Notes: a model not told the origin generated them from the letters alone. Counted from the stretch's first letter, positions 41,282-50,957 are shown. The stretch is DNA of 64,000 nucleotides from an uncultured Clostridia bacterium (GCA_947565865.1 CANOHT010000004.1:1-64000), one strand, 5' to 3'. A program made the numbers and translations.

Positions 41282-42875
41282 ATGAACCGAGAGAAGGCCA
41301 GCAAGTCACAACGGCGTATATGAAGCCCCTATACGGCTTCGCGTTGAAACGGTGCGCCCGTCTGCAGGACGCGGAAGATCTGGCGCAGGAGATCATGCTG
41401 CGCGCGTTTCAAGCGCTGCTTGTCAGGGATGACATCGCCGCCCCGGATAAATTCATCTGGACCATCGCGCACAACACCCTGGCCAATGACTACCGTGGCA
41501 AAGCCAAGCACACCGTCGGCACACCAATCGGTGCGCTGGCAGACACATTGTTCGCAGAGGATGATACGGCTGCTTGTATCATTGAAAAGGAAGCGGTGAA
41601 CCGTCTGCACCAGGAAACCGCCTATCTTTCCAAGCTGCAGCGCCGCATCGTAATCGCTTTCTACTATGAAAACAAAAAGGTGAACGCCATCGCAGACAAA
41701 CTGGTCCTTCCCCTTCACACGGTGAAATGGCATCTGTTTGAGGCAAAAAAGGATTTGAAGAAGGGGATGGATACCATGAGGCACATCAGCGGATTGACAT
41801 TTGATCCAATCCGGTTCGACCGGTGCGAAACACATGGCTCCCTGTGAACCAAAGGGGCCAATCGCAACTTCTTCCGCAGCGCGCTGCCGCAGAATATTGT
41901 GTACGCCGTATGGCACGGCGCCCAAACCGTCAACGAGATCGCTGAGCGCCTGGCGTTTCCCCAGTCTATGTGGAAAGCGAAGCGGAATACCTTGCCGAAT
42001 ACGGCTTCCTGCTTGAAAGCAAGGGAACGTATCAGTGCAACCTGCTCCTTGGCGAGCCGACGGATCAGCTGGTTCAGCTGCAAAACAAAATGTATGCCAA
42101 GGCCGCTCATCTTTTTGCCAACGAACTGTTCGATGAGCTGACCGCCTGCGGGATTCTGCAAGACGAGCGAATCCTTTGCGACCAGACAGATCAGCTGCTT
42201 CCGCTGAAGGGAGCGCAAAGGGCGGACGAGCCTTTTCTGCTTTGGTTGCTGATACCCTACATCACCGCGCTCAGCGGTGAACGCCTGACGGATCGAACCA
42301 TTTCCTTTGATGAAGCGGCAACCATTCGCCCGGATGGCGGCCGCAACATTTGTTATGTCTGCATCGCGGCGCCTGATGTGCGCAAGCCCCTGTACCATGA
42401 AAGCATGCAGCAATGGTACGGCCCCCGCTGGAACGGCAGCAAAGCTCACATGTTGTGGCAGATTGATTCCGAGTGATCAGCCAGGCGTATGGATGACCAT
42501 TACCGTGCAAAGGCCGGCCGTATCCTTACCCTGTATGAGAAGTCGCAAAGCGCCGTGCTTTCCGAGGAAGAATGTGCATTTCCGGCAGAGGCCGGCATAA
42601 TGAAGGTCTTGGGCGGCAACCACGGCGGATTCATGCCCCTTTGGCAGATCGTCCGGCTGAAAGACAACGAGATCGCGAAACAGCTCATCGCCATCGGTGA
42701 GCGCGTAAAGGGATAGCACCGGGCGGAGCTGGAAGCGCCGTTCGTACAAGCGGTGCTCGAAGAAGCGCCCAGGCATCTTCGGAAAATGCGGCAATACGGT
42801 CTGCAGTACACCGTCTCCTCCGGCGGATGGTTTATCCTGCACTGTCTGAAGACAGAAGCAAGCGCTGACCACCAT
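41282..42875 (+). pseudogene. Decayed sigma-70-family (ECF-like) regulator gene
   Basis: The intact homologue would be one long protein. Its start (ATG 41282, MNREKAS) is out of frame with MKPLYGFALKRCARLQDAED (41320). Sigma regions 2 and 4 (QEIMLRAFQALL, LPLHTVKWHLFEAKKDLKKG) run to an in-frame TGA at 41845. The C-terminal domain continues (NFFRSALPQNIVYAVWHGAQ), is frameshifted near 41957 into VYVESEAEYLAEYGFLLESK, hits TGA at 42474, resumes with YRAKAGRILTLYEKSQ, hits TAG at 42714, and ends around HLRKMRQYGLQYTVSSGGWF. Five lesions mean no full product. The 175-residue sigma part alone could still be made. Confidence 0.85.
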
Positions 42876-42900
42876 AATGGTGCCCCAACCATAAAAAACC

Positions 42901-42935
42901 AGACCCGCAGACACAAGCATGTCTGCGGGTCTTTG
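42901..42935 (+). terminator. Terminator after the sigma pseudogene
   Basis: Stem AGACCCGCAGACA/TGTCTGCGGGTCT with a six-base loop, followed by TTGCTTC. Confidence 0.8.
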
Positions 42936-42967
42936 CTTCAGCGATAAGGCTGTCCTTTGCGGGAATG

Positions 42968-44094
42968 CTATCCTTCTTCGCCGGGAGCGCAGTTTTCCCT
43001 CCCCCATTGCCTTCCCGCATAGCCGCTGTCCAGCAGCACCAGGTACCAGTCGTTCCCGTAAACGCCGATGACCTCCCAGCCACCGTACTCGTCCTTCAGA
43101 GTTTCCTGCGGCAGGGTCTTTTTGTTCGGCTCGGCATAGACGGGAACCGGCTTCGACGGATCGCTGCTTACCAAGGAGAGCCAGGCGCAAATGACGCTGT
43201 CCCCGGCCTCGCCCACCGCCAGATAGCGGGTCATCATCCGGCCGGTCAGTTCTGTCCCCACCAGAACATGGTTCCATTCTCGCTGCTGCTCCAGGATGCG
43301 CACCGGCGTGCCGTTGCAGAACTTGCCCCGGACTTTGCTGTCCTTGCCCGGGAGCGTCCGCAGATGCAGCCGATCCTCGGGATTGGGATTGTCCACCACC
43401 GCCCAGCCCTCACGGTTGACCTGCGTCGCGGCCTCCGCCCCCGGCGGCGGGAATGGCGGACAGATCCATCACGCGCAGATCCTGCCAGGGATGCTCACCA
43501 TCAGCCCGGCGATAGCTTCGCGGATCCGCGCCGCCCTCGGTTTCAGCAAAGTGTTTGCCCAGGCGGTAGAAGTCCTCGCCATCCACCGCGGCCAGACGCC
43601 AGCGGTTCACCGGCCTGTATTGAAATTCCAGCCACATGCATCGGCCCGACGCCTCCGTTCATCTGATACCGATAATCCCCGGCGCCGGACGCTCATCGTC
43701 CAGGCTGACATCCGCCCCGGCAGGCAGCGCGTCGTTATCCACATAACGATAGGTTTTCGTCATGGCGTCCCACCGGGCCACCCGCAGCCGGGGGCAGCCG
43801 TCCGGCAGGGTCAGCAGCAACGAATCGGATTCCGGCATCAGCACCATATCCGTGCAGGGCAGGCCGCCGGTCAACTCATCCGACAATGTATCCTTGAGCT
43901 CCCATGGCTTTTCTTCCTCCGTCAGTCGGTTGATGGCGCCGGGCCTGAGCAGCAGCGGCTGACGCTTGCTCGCCTCCTCCCACCGGAGCGGATAAATCAC
44001 GGAGTCGCCCTTTACCCGATAGCCGCCCCTCCGCCAAGGCGGGCAGCGTCAGGCGCGCAAGCTGCAAAGCGATCAAGAGCTTTCGCATGGGCAT
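42968..44094 (-). pseudogene. Frameshifted secreted SH3-like protein gene
   Basis: Pieces of one secreted protein in three frames. MRKLLIALQLARLTLPALAE at the 5' end is a signal peptide. A shift in a G-rich run near 44035 leads to VIYPLRWEEASKRQPLLLRP (43659-44000). Further shifts near 43680 and 43640 lead to MWLEFQYRPVNRWRLAAVDG (43410-43637). A shift in the GGGGGC run near 43440 leads to the SH3-like part DNPNPEDRLHLRTLPGKDSK and YGNDWYLVLLDSGYAGRQWG (42968-43399). The continuous homology across frames indicates recent decay. It lies tail-to-tail with the sigma pseudogene. Confidence 0.75.
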
Positions 44095-44149
44095 TTCCCC
44101 CTAACCCTTCAACGCGGTAAACGGGCGTCTTCCTCCAGCCATCGCCAAC

Positions 44150-44177
44150 AAAAGCCCTGGGCATTGCGTCTCAGGGC
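44150..44177 (-). terminator. Terminator of the Gld-like operon
   Basis: Minus strand: GCCCTG/CAGGGC stem with TTTTG; the stem overlaps the stop codon of the last gene. Confidence 0.5.
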
Positions 44178-45661
44178 ATGACAGCCTCATCCAGCGCCAT
44201 TCCGCCCTGGATGAGATAAAAGACCGCGCTGCCGTCCAGGCAGACCGCGTCGTGGCGGGCATCAAACTGTGCCAGCGCGAGGGTATGGGTTGTGCCGTCC
44301 CATTCCTCAAAGGTGTAAATGGTATGAGGGTCGCTTGCCTGCTCCTTCCACTTTTCAGGCAGGCGGCCCGATACCCGTACCATCAACAGATCGTTGTACG
44401 CCGCGGCAAACGCCTCATAGGAAAAATCCGTCCCATCGCGCTGACAGGTCACATCGTAGCGGACGTTCCCCTGGCCGTCCGTCTCCAGCTCGTTATTCTC
44501 CTTGACTCGCTCCTCACGGGCCAGGGTAAAGACCGTCTCGCCCTCCGCCGTGCGCACAGTCAGCCGCTTGAGATTCCCCAGGGCCGTGGGCACAGCATAA
44601 CGGGTAAGGGTATTCTCCGGGGGCATATCCATCAGGGTGCTGAGGCTGTAATGACTGCTGATGCAGATTACATCGTTCACCAGCACATAATCGACATCCT
44701 GATCCCGCGCCGCGCCGACCGTCAGGGTGAAGACGCTTTCGGGCCAGTCCGTGGCAGCATAGGCGCCTTGCGCGTCCGTCGAGCCGATGGTTCCCGCCGC
44801 CATGTGAACGGCAATCCGCCATCGCGGCTGGTCAAAGCCATAGGCTGCAAGGTTTTCCGGCGTCGCGGGGGCGACGTAAGCCCCCAGCCGGAGGTTCGCT
44901 ACGTTGGAGAGCAGCGTGTCCATGCTGCCGCCGTCCGCCGGGTAAAGCAGGGGCTGGGTCAGCAGCCAGCGGTCCACCGCGTTGCCGCCGATGTCGCCCT
45001 GAAGCACCCATTCCGCCTGCACACTGCCCTCCGGCCCCCACAGCGTCACGCGATCCATCCGGGCCTTGTGCAGCACCGGCTGAGAAACCGGGTGAAGCTC
45101 CGCCCTGGTCTGGGAAAGGGCCTCAAAGGTGCCCTGATCCAGCGCGAACAGGCGCTCATCGCCGTCCACGAGCATATAGCGCAGCCCCGTATCCGCCTTG
45201 GCGCCCACGCGAAGGGTGATGCGCACACCGTCAGCGTAGGTGATTTCCGCGATTAGGCGCGGCGTCGCCAGACCGAAGTCTACCAAGCCCGCCCGGTCAT
45301 TCGCCGCGTTCTCCATCAGCACCCGCTCATAGGTCACGGCAGCCGCCGCCTGAAGCAGCTCCTTTGCCCGGCTGTCCGCCACCTGAAAACCGTCCTCGCC
45401 CGTCACAGTGAGGACGCCCTCGCCGGTCTGCTCCGCCTCCCAGGCTTCACCGTTCACCGTGACGCGCAGGCGGGCAACCTGTCCCGGCTCATAGCGGTAC
45501 AGCACGCCCCCCTCCGCCTGACGCGTGATCGGGGCGGCCTCCTCCCGATTCACCAGACCATAGCCCGCCAGCAGCAGGGCCAGGGAAACGGCCAGCAGCG
45601 CCGTCAGCAGCGCAGGGCCATGGTTCAGGGGCCGGGGCGTTCGTTTACGCACTTCGCGCAT
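44171..45661 (-). CDS. DUF4340 domain protein
   Basis: Membrane-anchored protein of 496 residues: one N-terminal helix (~13-35, LLTALLAVSLALLLAGYGLV) and a long extracytoplasmic part with DUF4340-type repeats. The repeats (e.g. DFGLATPRLIAEITYADGVR with RVGAKADTGLRYMLVDGDER, later YGFDQPRWRIAVHM and YVLVNDVICISSHY) are beta-rich and appear twice. Such proteins are commonly the last gene of GldA-GldF-GldG-like ABC clusters, as here. Its ATG overlaps the GldG-like stop (TAATG). Confidence 0.85.
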   Translation of the reverse strand: MREVRKRTPRPLNHGPALLTALLAVSLALLLAGYGLVNREEAAPITRQAEGGVLYRYEPGQVARLRVTVNGEAWEAEQTGEGVLTVTGEDGFQVADSRAKELLQAAAAVTYERVLMENAANDRAGLVDFGLATPRLIAEITYADGVRITLRVGAKADTGLRYMLVDGDERLFALDQGTFEALSQTRAELHPVSQPVLHKARMDRVTLWGPEGSVQAEWVLQGDIGGNAVDRWLLTQPLLYPADGGSMDTLLSNVANLRLGAYVAPATPENLAAYGFDQPRWRIAVHMAAGTIGSTDAQGAYAATDWPESVFTLTVGAARDQDVDYVLVNDVICISSHYSLSTLMDMPPENTLTRYAVPTALGNLKRLTVRTAEGETVFTLAREERVKENNELETDGQGNVRYDVTCQRDGTDFSYEAFAAAYNDLLMVRVSGRLPEKWKEQASDPHTIYTFEEWDGTTHTLALAQFDARHDAVCLDGSAVFYLIQGGMALDEAVMP

Positions 45662-47133
45662 TATTTTTTCCTCCGGGGCAGCAGCACCAGCAGCGCCGCG
45701 CCCAGCACCAGCAGCGGCAGCCCAACCAGCGCCACGCTGCCCAGGCTCACCGATCTTGCCGACAGCCTGGGCCGGACGGCCGCCTTGGCCACGATGCCCA
45801 GATCCATGGGTTCGGTATTGAGCAGATATTCTGCCACGCGGATGATGAATTCCTGGCTATCGGTCATGGCATGAATCTGCACATCGGTCAGCAGCGTGGA
45901 CGCGCCCAGCGCGAAGGCCCGGGACACATCCCCCGTCTCGGTGACGCGGCGGGCCTGCAGAGCCAGGGCAAAGGGGCCAAGCTCGTCGTCGCCGCTCTGG
46001 TCGATGCTCATACCGCCGTCGGACAAGTCCCGCAGGTACGCCTTGTAGCTGGTGGTCAGCACCGCCTCCGTAACCAGGTTGCGGTCGCCCTCCTGGGGCA
46101 GGGCGAAGGCCCGTGCGCCCGCCAGCAGCAGGGTATCCGCGCCATTGAGCAGCAGATTCACCGTGATGTCCGTCTCCTGCATGACAGGAATCAGCATCAT
46201 GCGCACGTCGTTGTAATAGGTTTCCGGCTCCTCCGGGGAAGCGAGCACGACGCCCGCCTTGGGCTCAAAGCCATAGGAGCGCAGCAGCGCCGCGTAGTTG
46301 GGCATATCGTCGATGGGATCAGCAAAATCGCAGGTAAACAGGATGCTGCCGCCTCCCGCCGTGAAATCCGCGATCACATCCATTTCCGCGTCGGTCACAT
46401 CCCGCACTGGGGAAAGGAAGGCCAGCAGATCGTCGCTGCTCAGGGCCGCGCGTTCATCCACCCAATCCACATAGTCCACCTGGAAGCTGTTGCCCCGCAG
46501 CAATTCCGCGAAAACCGTCGTGCCGCTTTCATCCAGCTCCCCGTGGGCCTGGGGAATCACCACCCGTGGGATCACATCCTGGGTGACATAGCGGATGGCG
46601 GAGGTAATCTTGCCCTCGTAGTTCACGCCGGCGATCTCATAGGCGCCCTGCTCGTAATTCAGGCCCCAGGTAATGAAATCCCAGCTGGACAGCATGCTGT
46701 GACGCCCCGTGGCCTCGCAGAACACGATGAGGCTGTTGTTGTTCACCGCGTCGTCGGAGGTAGCGCCGCTGAAGCGGGTCAGCAAGCCCGGGTTCAGCGT
46801 CACATCCGTCTGTTCCCAGGTCACCAGGTCAGAGGCCGCCGCGTAGCGATCCAGCAGCTCCAGCAGCGGCTGATCCTCCTGGCCCTTGGCAAACAGCGCG
46901 TAAATGTGCACAGGGTAGGGCAGCTCCTCCAGCACACGAAGCGTCACGTCACTTTGGGTTGTCAGCGCGTTGAAGGAGCAATCCGCCCGCCAGCCATTTT
47001 TCTTTTCCAGCGTACTGACAATGCCGTTGAGCGCCGCCAGCACCGCCAGAAAAAGGCACAGCGCCAGCGTGGACACGCCGCCATAGCGCAGGCGCGGATT
47101 CTTCCAGAAAGGCACACGATTCTTTTTCTTCAT
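45661..47133 (-). CDS. GldG-like ABC-associated auxiliary protein
   Basis: Protein of 490 residues with an N-terminal helix (~20-40), a large extracytoplasmic domain of the GldG/ABC-type uncharacterised family and a C-terminal helix (~462-484) ending in LLPRRKK. Segments VTLRVLEELPYPVHIYALFA, VVIPQAHGELDESGTTVFAE and DFTAGGGSILFTCDFADPID match the family, whose fold resembles a glutamine-amidotransferase/IFT52 domain without catalytic residues. The start at 47133 lies three bases after the permease stop. Role in the export complex is unproven. Confidence 0.85.
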   Translation of the reverse strand: MKKKNRVPFWKNPRLRYGGVSTLALCLFLAVLAALNGIVSTLEKKNGWRADCSFNALTTQSDVTLRVLEELPYPVHIYALFAKGQEDQPLLELLDRYAAASDLVTWEQTDVTLNPGLLTRFSGATSDDAVNNNSLIVFCEATGRHSMLSSWDFITWGLNYEQGAYEIAGVNYEGKITSAIRYVTQDVIPRVVIPQAHGELDESGTTVFAELLRGNSFQVDYVDWVDERAALSSDDLLAFLSPVRDVTDAEMDVIADFTAGGGSILFTCDFADPIDDMPNYAALLRSYGFEPKAGVVLASPEEPETYYNDVRMMLIPVMQETDITVNLLLNGADTLLLAGARAFALPQEGDRNLVTEAVLTTSYKAYLRDLSDGGMSIDQSGDDELGPFALALQARRVTETGDVSRAFALGASTLLTDVQIHAMTDSQEFIIRVAEYLLNTEPMDLGIVAKAAVRPRLSARSVSLGSVALVGLPLLVLGAALLVLLPRRKK

Positions 47134-47135
47134 CC

Positions 47136-47846
47136 TCAGCTCCCCCGATAGCGCCGCGCGTCCAGGGTGTGAATGGTCAAAACCAGGCACGCCAGGGCAA
47201 AGGACAGGTCATAAACGATGCTGGCCAAGGATAACTGCCCCATCAAGAAGGGCTCGTTGCGGCTGTACAGGCTGAAAAACCGCATCACGCTCGCCAGCCA
47301 GGGCAGGGTGACGGCGGTCTCCAGCAGATCCAGCATCCACAGGGTGAAGTTGGCCCCGAAGGCCAGGATCGCCGCCGTGACCGGGCTGCCCGTCAGGCTG
47401 GACACATACAGATCCAGCGCCGCGAAGGCGCAGCCCTGCAATACAAAGCCCAGATACCCCACCATCAGCTCCCCGGGATAAACCGCGCCGTAGATGGCCA
47501 CGACCAGCACAAACACCCCGGTGAGCAGCGCCGTCAGCAGCATCACCGTCACCGCCGCCAGGTACTTGCCCCAAACGATCCCGGGCAGGGAGACAGGACT
47601 GGTCAGCAGCAGCTGATCGGTGCGCCGCTGCTTTTCCTCCGCCATCAGCCGCATGGTCAGAATGGGGGACAGCAGCATCCACAGGTAGCTCATCTGGCCG
47701 ATGAAGGTCATCAGGTCGCTGGAGCGCGGCAGCATGATGAGCAGGTAGAACATCACCGAGGACAGCGCCAGAAACACGCCCATGAACACATAGCCCACGG
47801 GCGTGTGAAAGTAGCTTTGCATTTCCCGCCGCCAGATCGCCAGCAT
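47136..47846 (-). CDS. ABC transporter permease, GldF-like
   Basis: ABC-2-type permease of 236 residues with six helices. It starts MLAIWRREMQSYFHTPVGYV, and FMGVFLALSSVMFYLLIMLP and MAEEKQRRTDQLLLTSPVSL (the cytosolic coupling loop) are typical of GldF-like permeases. The ATG at 47846 is behind GGGAGGT and overlaps the upstream ATPase gene by a few bases only in its stop region. Confidence 0.9.
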   Translation of the reverse strand: MLAIWRREMQSYFHTPVGYVFMGVFLALSSVMFYLLIMLPRSSDLMTFIGQMSYLWMLLSPILTMRLMAEEKQRRTDQLLLTSPVSLPGIVWGKYLAAVTVMLLTALLTGVFVLVVAIYGAVYPGELMVGYLGFVLQGCAFAALDLYVSSLTGSPVTAAILAFGANFTLWMLDLLETAVTLPWLASVMRFFSLYSRNEPFLMGQLSLASIVYDLSFALACLVLTIHTLDARRYRGS

Positions 47847-47850
47847 ACGT

Positions 47851-48819
47851 TTACCTCCCCCCATCCGGCGGCACGTCTTCCTCCGCCGTCGCCCGGAGGA
47901 AAACATCCTCCAGGGTGTCCCGCTGCTGCATCAGCATCCGCAGGGGCGCGTCCAGGCCGCACAAAAGGCGGAACAGCTGCGTCTGCGGGTCGCCCCGGTC
48001 GTTGCACGCCGTTCGGCATTCCAGCAGCACCTCGGTCAAGGCAGCGTCCTGGGTGGGGAGCACCTTCACCCGCTGGACGCAGTTCAGGCCTTTCAGCGCG
48101 GGGAGCAGCAGCCGTTCGCCCATGGCGATGGTCGCCCGAAGGCGGACAACGTCCCCCGTGTCGGTCAGCTCTGTCATATCCGCCTCCCGTACCAAACGGC
48201 CCCGGTGCAGAATCACCACCCGCTGGCACAGCTGCTGAATCTCCGGCAGCATATGGGAGGAAAAAATCACGGTATGGGTCTTGCCCAGTTCCCGGATCAG
48301 CGCGCGAATCTCCACCACCTGCCGGGGATCGAGACCCACGGTAGGCTCGTCCAGCACCACCGCCGGAGGATTGCCGCACAACGCCTGCGCCACGCCCACG
48401 CGCTGCCGGTAGCCCTTCGACAGGTGCCCCAGCACCCGGCTCCTCACCTCGCTCAGGCCGCACAGCGCCAGGATTTCTCCCACATGGGCGGATATGTCGC
48501 CCCGGGCGACCTCCTTGAGCCGACAGACGAAGCGAAGGTATTCCTCTGTCGTCATCTCGTCATACAGTGGAGGGCGCTCCGGCAGATAGCCGATGGCCCG
48601 CTTGCACGGCCGGGGATGGCGAAGCATGTCCTGGCCGTCCACCAGCACCTGGCCGGAGGTGGGCGGGAAATACCCGGTGAGCATGTTCAGCGTGGTGGTC
48701 TTGCCCGCGCCGTTCTGGCCCAGCAAGCCCACAATCTGTCCCTTGGGCGCGCAGAAGGACAGATCCCGGACGGCCTCCACCGCGCCATAGCGCTTGGAAA
48801 CATGCCGCATCTCGATCAT
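47851..48819 (-). CDS. ABC transporter ATP-binding protein, GldA-like
   Basis: ATPase of 322 residues. The start at 48819 follows GAGGAGG. Walker A is GLLGQNGAGKTTTLNMLTGY, signature LSKGYRQRVGVAQALCGNP, Walker B VVLDEPTVGLDP, H-loop FSSHMLPEI. The C-terminal ~80 residues (ALKGLNCVQRVKVLPTQDAA) form the small accessory domain typical of GldA-like ATPases. First gene of the four-gene ABC cluster; it energises the permease downstream. Confidence 0.92.
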   Translation of the reverse strand: MIEMRHVSKRYGAVEAVRDLSFCAPKGQIVGLLGQNGAGKTTTLNMLTGYFPPTSGQVLVDGQDMLRHPRPCKRAIGYLPERPPLYDEMTTEEYLRFVCRLKEVARGDISAHVGEILALCGLSEVRSRVLGHLSKGYRQRVGVAQALCGNPPAVVLDEPTVGLDPRQVVEIRALIRELGKTHTVIFSSHMLPEIQQLCQRVVILHRGRLVREADMTELTDTGDVVRLRATIAMGERLLLPALKGLNCVQRVKVLPTQDAALTEVLLECRTACNDRGDPQTQLFRLLCGLDAPLRMLMQQRDTLEDVFLRATAEEDVPPDGGR

Positions 48820-48883
48820 GGCCGGGCCTCCTCTTTTCTTTGATGGCAGATCGCCTTTCCGTCCAGCGGAGGCGTCCATCCTG

Positions 48884-48889
48884 ATTATA
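48884..48889 (-). promoter_or_regulatory. Extended -10 of the Gld-like operon
   Basis: Minus strand TGC-TATAAT, about 65 bases before the ATPase start; no good -35 is seen, consistent with an extended -10 promoter. Confidence 0.6.
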
Positions 48890-49080
48890 GCAAAGAATTG
48901 AAGACAAGGTGTGAATAAAATGTAAACGTCCTGCCCGCAGTCATACAAATTCTTGCCATGGACGCGCGGCGGGAGCGTTTTGCCGCAATAGAAAGCCCTC
49001 CGCAACGGCTGCCGCGGAGGGGAAAGGTTCTATCATATCCAAACAAAGTACGCCAACTCGCTGTCGGCAGACGCTTGATC

Positions 49081-49265
49081 GGAAATCGGCGAGCCCCTTC
49101 GGGGCGTTAAATGGGGCGAAGCCCCTGCGCGGCGATTTCCGTGCTTTTCCGTTAGGGAAAGCTTCCTTAACACGTCTGAACGGTCGTGAGAACGGCTTTG
49201 CCGTTGGACCAGTGAAGACGTGCAGAACTCGCTAAAGTGGCTTTACCACTTTGGCGACCCGCTTT
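49081..49265 (+). repeat. Structured dispersed repeat, family 2, copy b
   Basis: Hairpin chain as in 6942-7133, with stem GCTTTTCC/GGGAAAGC, arm CACGTCT/AGACGTG around AACGGC-TTT-GCCGTT, and a final CTAAAGTGG..CCACTTTGG. The first stem (GGAAATCGGCG/CGGCGATTTCC) encloses two extra short hairpins. The right end reaches the guaB stop codon, just as copy a reaches the LCP stop. Confidence 0.85.
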
Positions 49266-50718
49266 AGCGCGAAGAGTAGTTGGGCGCTTCCTTGGTGATG
49301 GAAATGTCATGGGGATGGCTTTCGGCCAGACCCGCGCCGGTGATCTTAATAAATTCGGCGTTTTCGCGCAGATCGTCGATGGTCTTGGCGCCGCAGTAGC
49401 CCATACCGGCGCGCAGGCCGCCCACCATCTGGTAGATGGTGTCCGCCAGGGTCCCCTTGTAGGGCACGCGGCCCTCCACCCCTTCGGGCACCAGCTTTTT
49501 GGCGTCCTCCTGGAAGTAGCGATCCTTGGAGCCGTGCTCCATGGCGCCCAGGGAACCCATGCCGCGGTAAACCTTGAAGGAACGGCCCTGATAGATTTCC
49601 GTCGCGCCGGGGGCTTCCTCGGTGCCGGCCAGCATGGAGCCCAGCATCACGCAGGAGCCGCCCGCCGCCAGGGCCTTCACAATGTCGCCGGAATACTTGA
49701 TGCCGCCATCGGCAATCACGCGGAGGCCATGCTTGTCCGCCTCTTCCGCGCAGTCCGCCACCGCCGTCACCTGGGGTACGCCGATGCCGGCCACCACGCG
49801 GGTGGTGCAGATGGAGCCCGGGCCGATGCCGACCTTCACACAATCCACGCCCGCGGCAATGAGGTCATGGGTCGCAGCGGCGGTGGCCACGTTGCCCGCA
49901 AAAAGCTGGATGTCCGGATAACGCTTGCGGATGGCCTCCACCTGGCGCAGCACACCCACGGAATGGCCGTGCGCCGTATCGATGGACACCACGTCCACCT
50001 TAGCCTCCACCAGGGCGTCGATACGCTCAAACACGTCATGGGTTACGCCCACCGCCGCGCCGCAGAGCAGGCGGCCGTTCTCATCCTTGGCGGAATTGGG
50101 ATATTTGTGACTTTTCTCAATATCCTTAATGGTGATAAGACCCCGCAGGTTGCCCTCGGCGTCCACGATGGGCAGCTTTTCAATGCGATGACGGGCCAGA
50201 ATGGCCTTGGCCGTCTCCAGGGTGGTGCCCACGGGGGCGGTAATGAGGTTCTCGCTGGTCATAACCTGGCTGATTGGCTTGGTATAATCCGTCTCAAAGC
50301 GCAGGTCACGGTTGGTGAGGATGCCCACCAGCTTGCCGTTGCGGGTAATGGGAACACCGCTAATGCGATAGCGGGCCATCAGGTTCTCCGCATCCTGGAT
50401 CAGGTGCTCGGGGGACAGGAAGAAGGGGTCGGTGATGACGCCATGCTCGGAGCGCTTGACCTTATCCACCTGGGCCGCCTGCTCCTCCACACTCATATTC
50501 TTGTGGATGATGCCCAGGCCGCCTTCCCGCGCCATGGCGATGGCCATCCGGGCGTCCGTCACCGTATCCATCGCAGCGGACATCAGCGGAATATTCAGCC
50601 TGATTTTCTTCGTCAGCTGAGTGGACAAATCTACATCCCTGGGAAGAACCTCGCTCCTGGCGGGTACCAGCAGCACATCATCGAACGTCAAGCCCTCCCG
50701 AACGACCTTTTGCAGCAT
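49264..50718 (-). CDS. guaB: IMP dehydrogenase
   Basis: NAD-dependent oxidation of IMP to XMP, the committed step of GMP synthesis. 484 residues, with the start at 50718 behind GGAGG. N-terminal EGLTFDDVLLVPARSEVLPR; two CBS domains (~95-205: YRISGVPITRNGKLVGILTN, IEKLPIVDAEGNLRGLITIK); DTAHGHS; catalytic loop GIGPGSICTTRVVAGIGVPQ with the active Cys; IADGGIKYSGDIVKALAAGG; and the flap region YRGMGSLGAM with GRVPYKG. Length is normal. Confidence 0.98.
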   Translation of the reverse strand: MLQKVVREGLTFDDVLLVPARSEVLPRDVDLSTQLTKKIRLNIPLMSAAMDTVTDARMAIAMAREGGLGIIHKNMSVEEQAAQVDKVKRSEHGVITDPFFLSPEHLIQDAENLMARYRISGVPITRNGKLVGILTNRDLRFETDYTKPISQVMTSENLITAPVGTTLETAKAILARHRIEKLPIVDAEGNLRGLITIKDIEKSHKYPNSAKDENGRLLCGAAVGVTHDVFERIDALVEAKVDVVSIDTAHGHSVGVLRQVEAIRKRYPDIQLFAGNVATAAATHDLIAAGVDCVKVGIGPGSICTTRVVAGIGVPQVTAVADCAEEADKHGLRVIADGGIKYSGDIVKALAAGGSCVMLGSMLAGTEEAPGATEIYQGRSFKVYRGMGSLGAMEHGSKDRYFQEDAKKLVPEGVEGRVPYKGTLADTIYQMVGGLRAGMGYCGAKTIDDLRENAEFIKITGAGLAESHPHDISITKEAPNYSSR

Positions 50719-50772
50719 GGACGCATCCTCCTCCAAAAAATACAGTGGTTGTCAACTTGGTGCTTAACGGTT

Positions 50773-50801
50773 ATTGTAGCAAAGGCTTCCCTGCGTGTCA
50801 A
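50773..50801 (-). promoter_or_regulatory. Promoter of guaB
   Basis: Minus strand: TTGACA (50796-50801), 17-base spacer, TGC-TACAAT (50773-50778). Confidence 0.85.
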
Positions 50802-50929
50802 TGGCTGGTTCGACGTTTTTCCGCCCCTTTTCGCAGGTTTTGCCGTCAAGGGCGCGGCGCGGCGGCGCTTTGGCTTCATTTCGCTGTGCTTCCCGTCCAC
50901 CTTGCGTGTATCGCGGCATGTCCCCCGGG

Positions 50930-50957
50930 TTGCAAAACAGCCGGGATATGGTATAAT
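50930..50957 (+). promoter_or_regulatory. Promoter of the cytidylate-kinase-like gene
   Basis: TTGCAA (50930-50935), 16-base spacer, TATAAT (50952-50957). The ~130 bases between this and the guaB promoter hold nothing else recognised. Confidence 0.8.

Noticed and set aside
41845..42716. TGA recoding (Trp or Sec) in the sigma-like gene
   Set aside because: TGA is used as a normal stop by many genes here, frameshifts and a TAG also interrupt the gene, and no SECIS-like structure was apparent.
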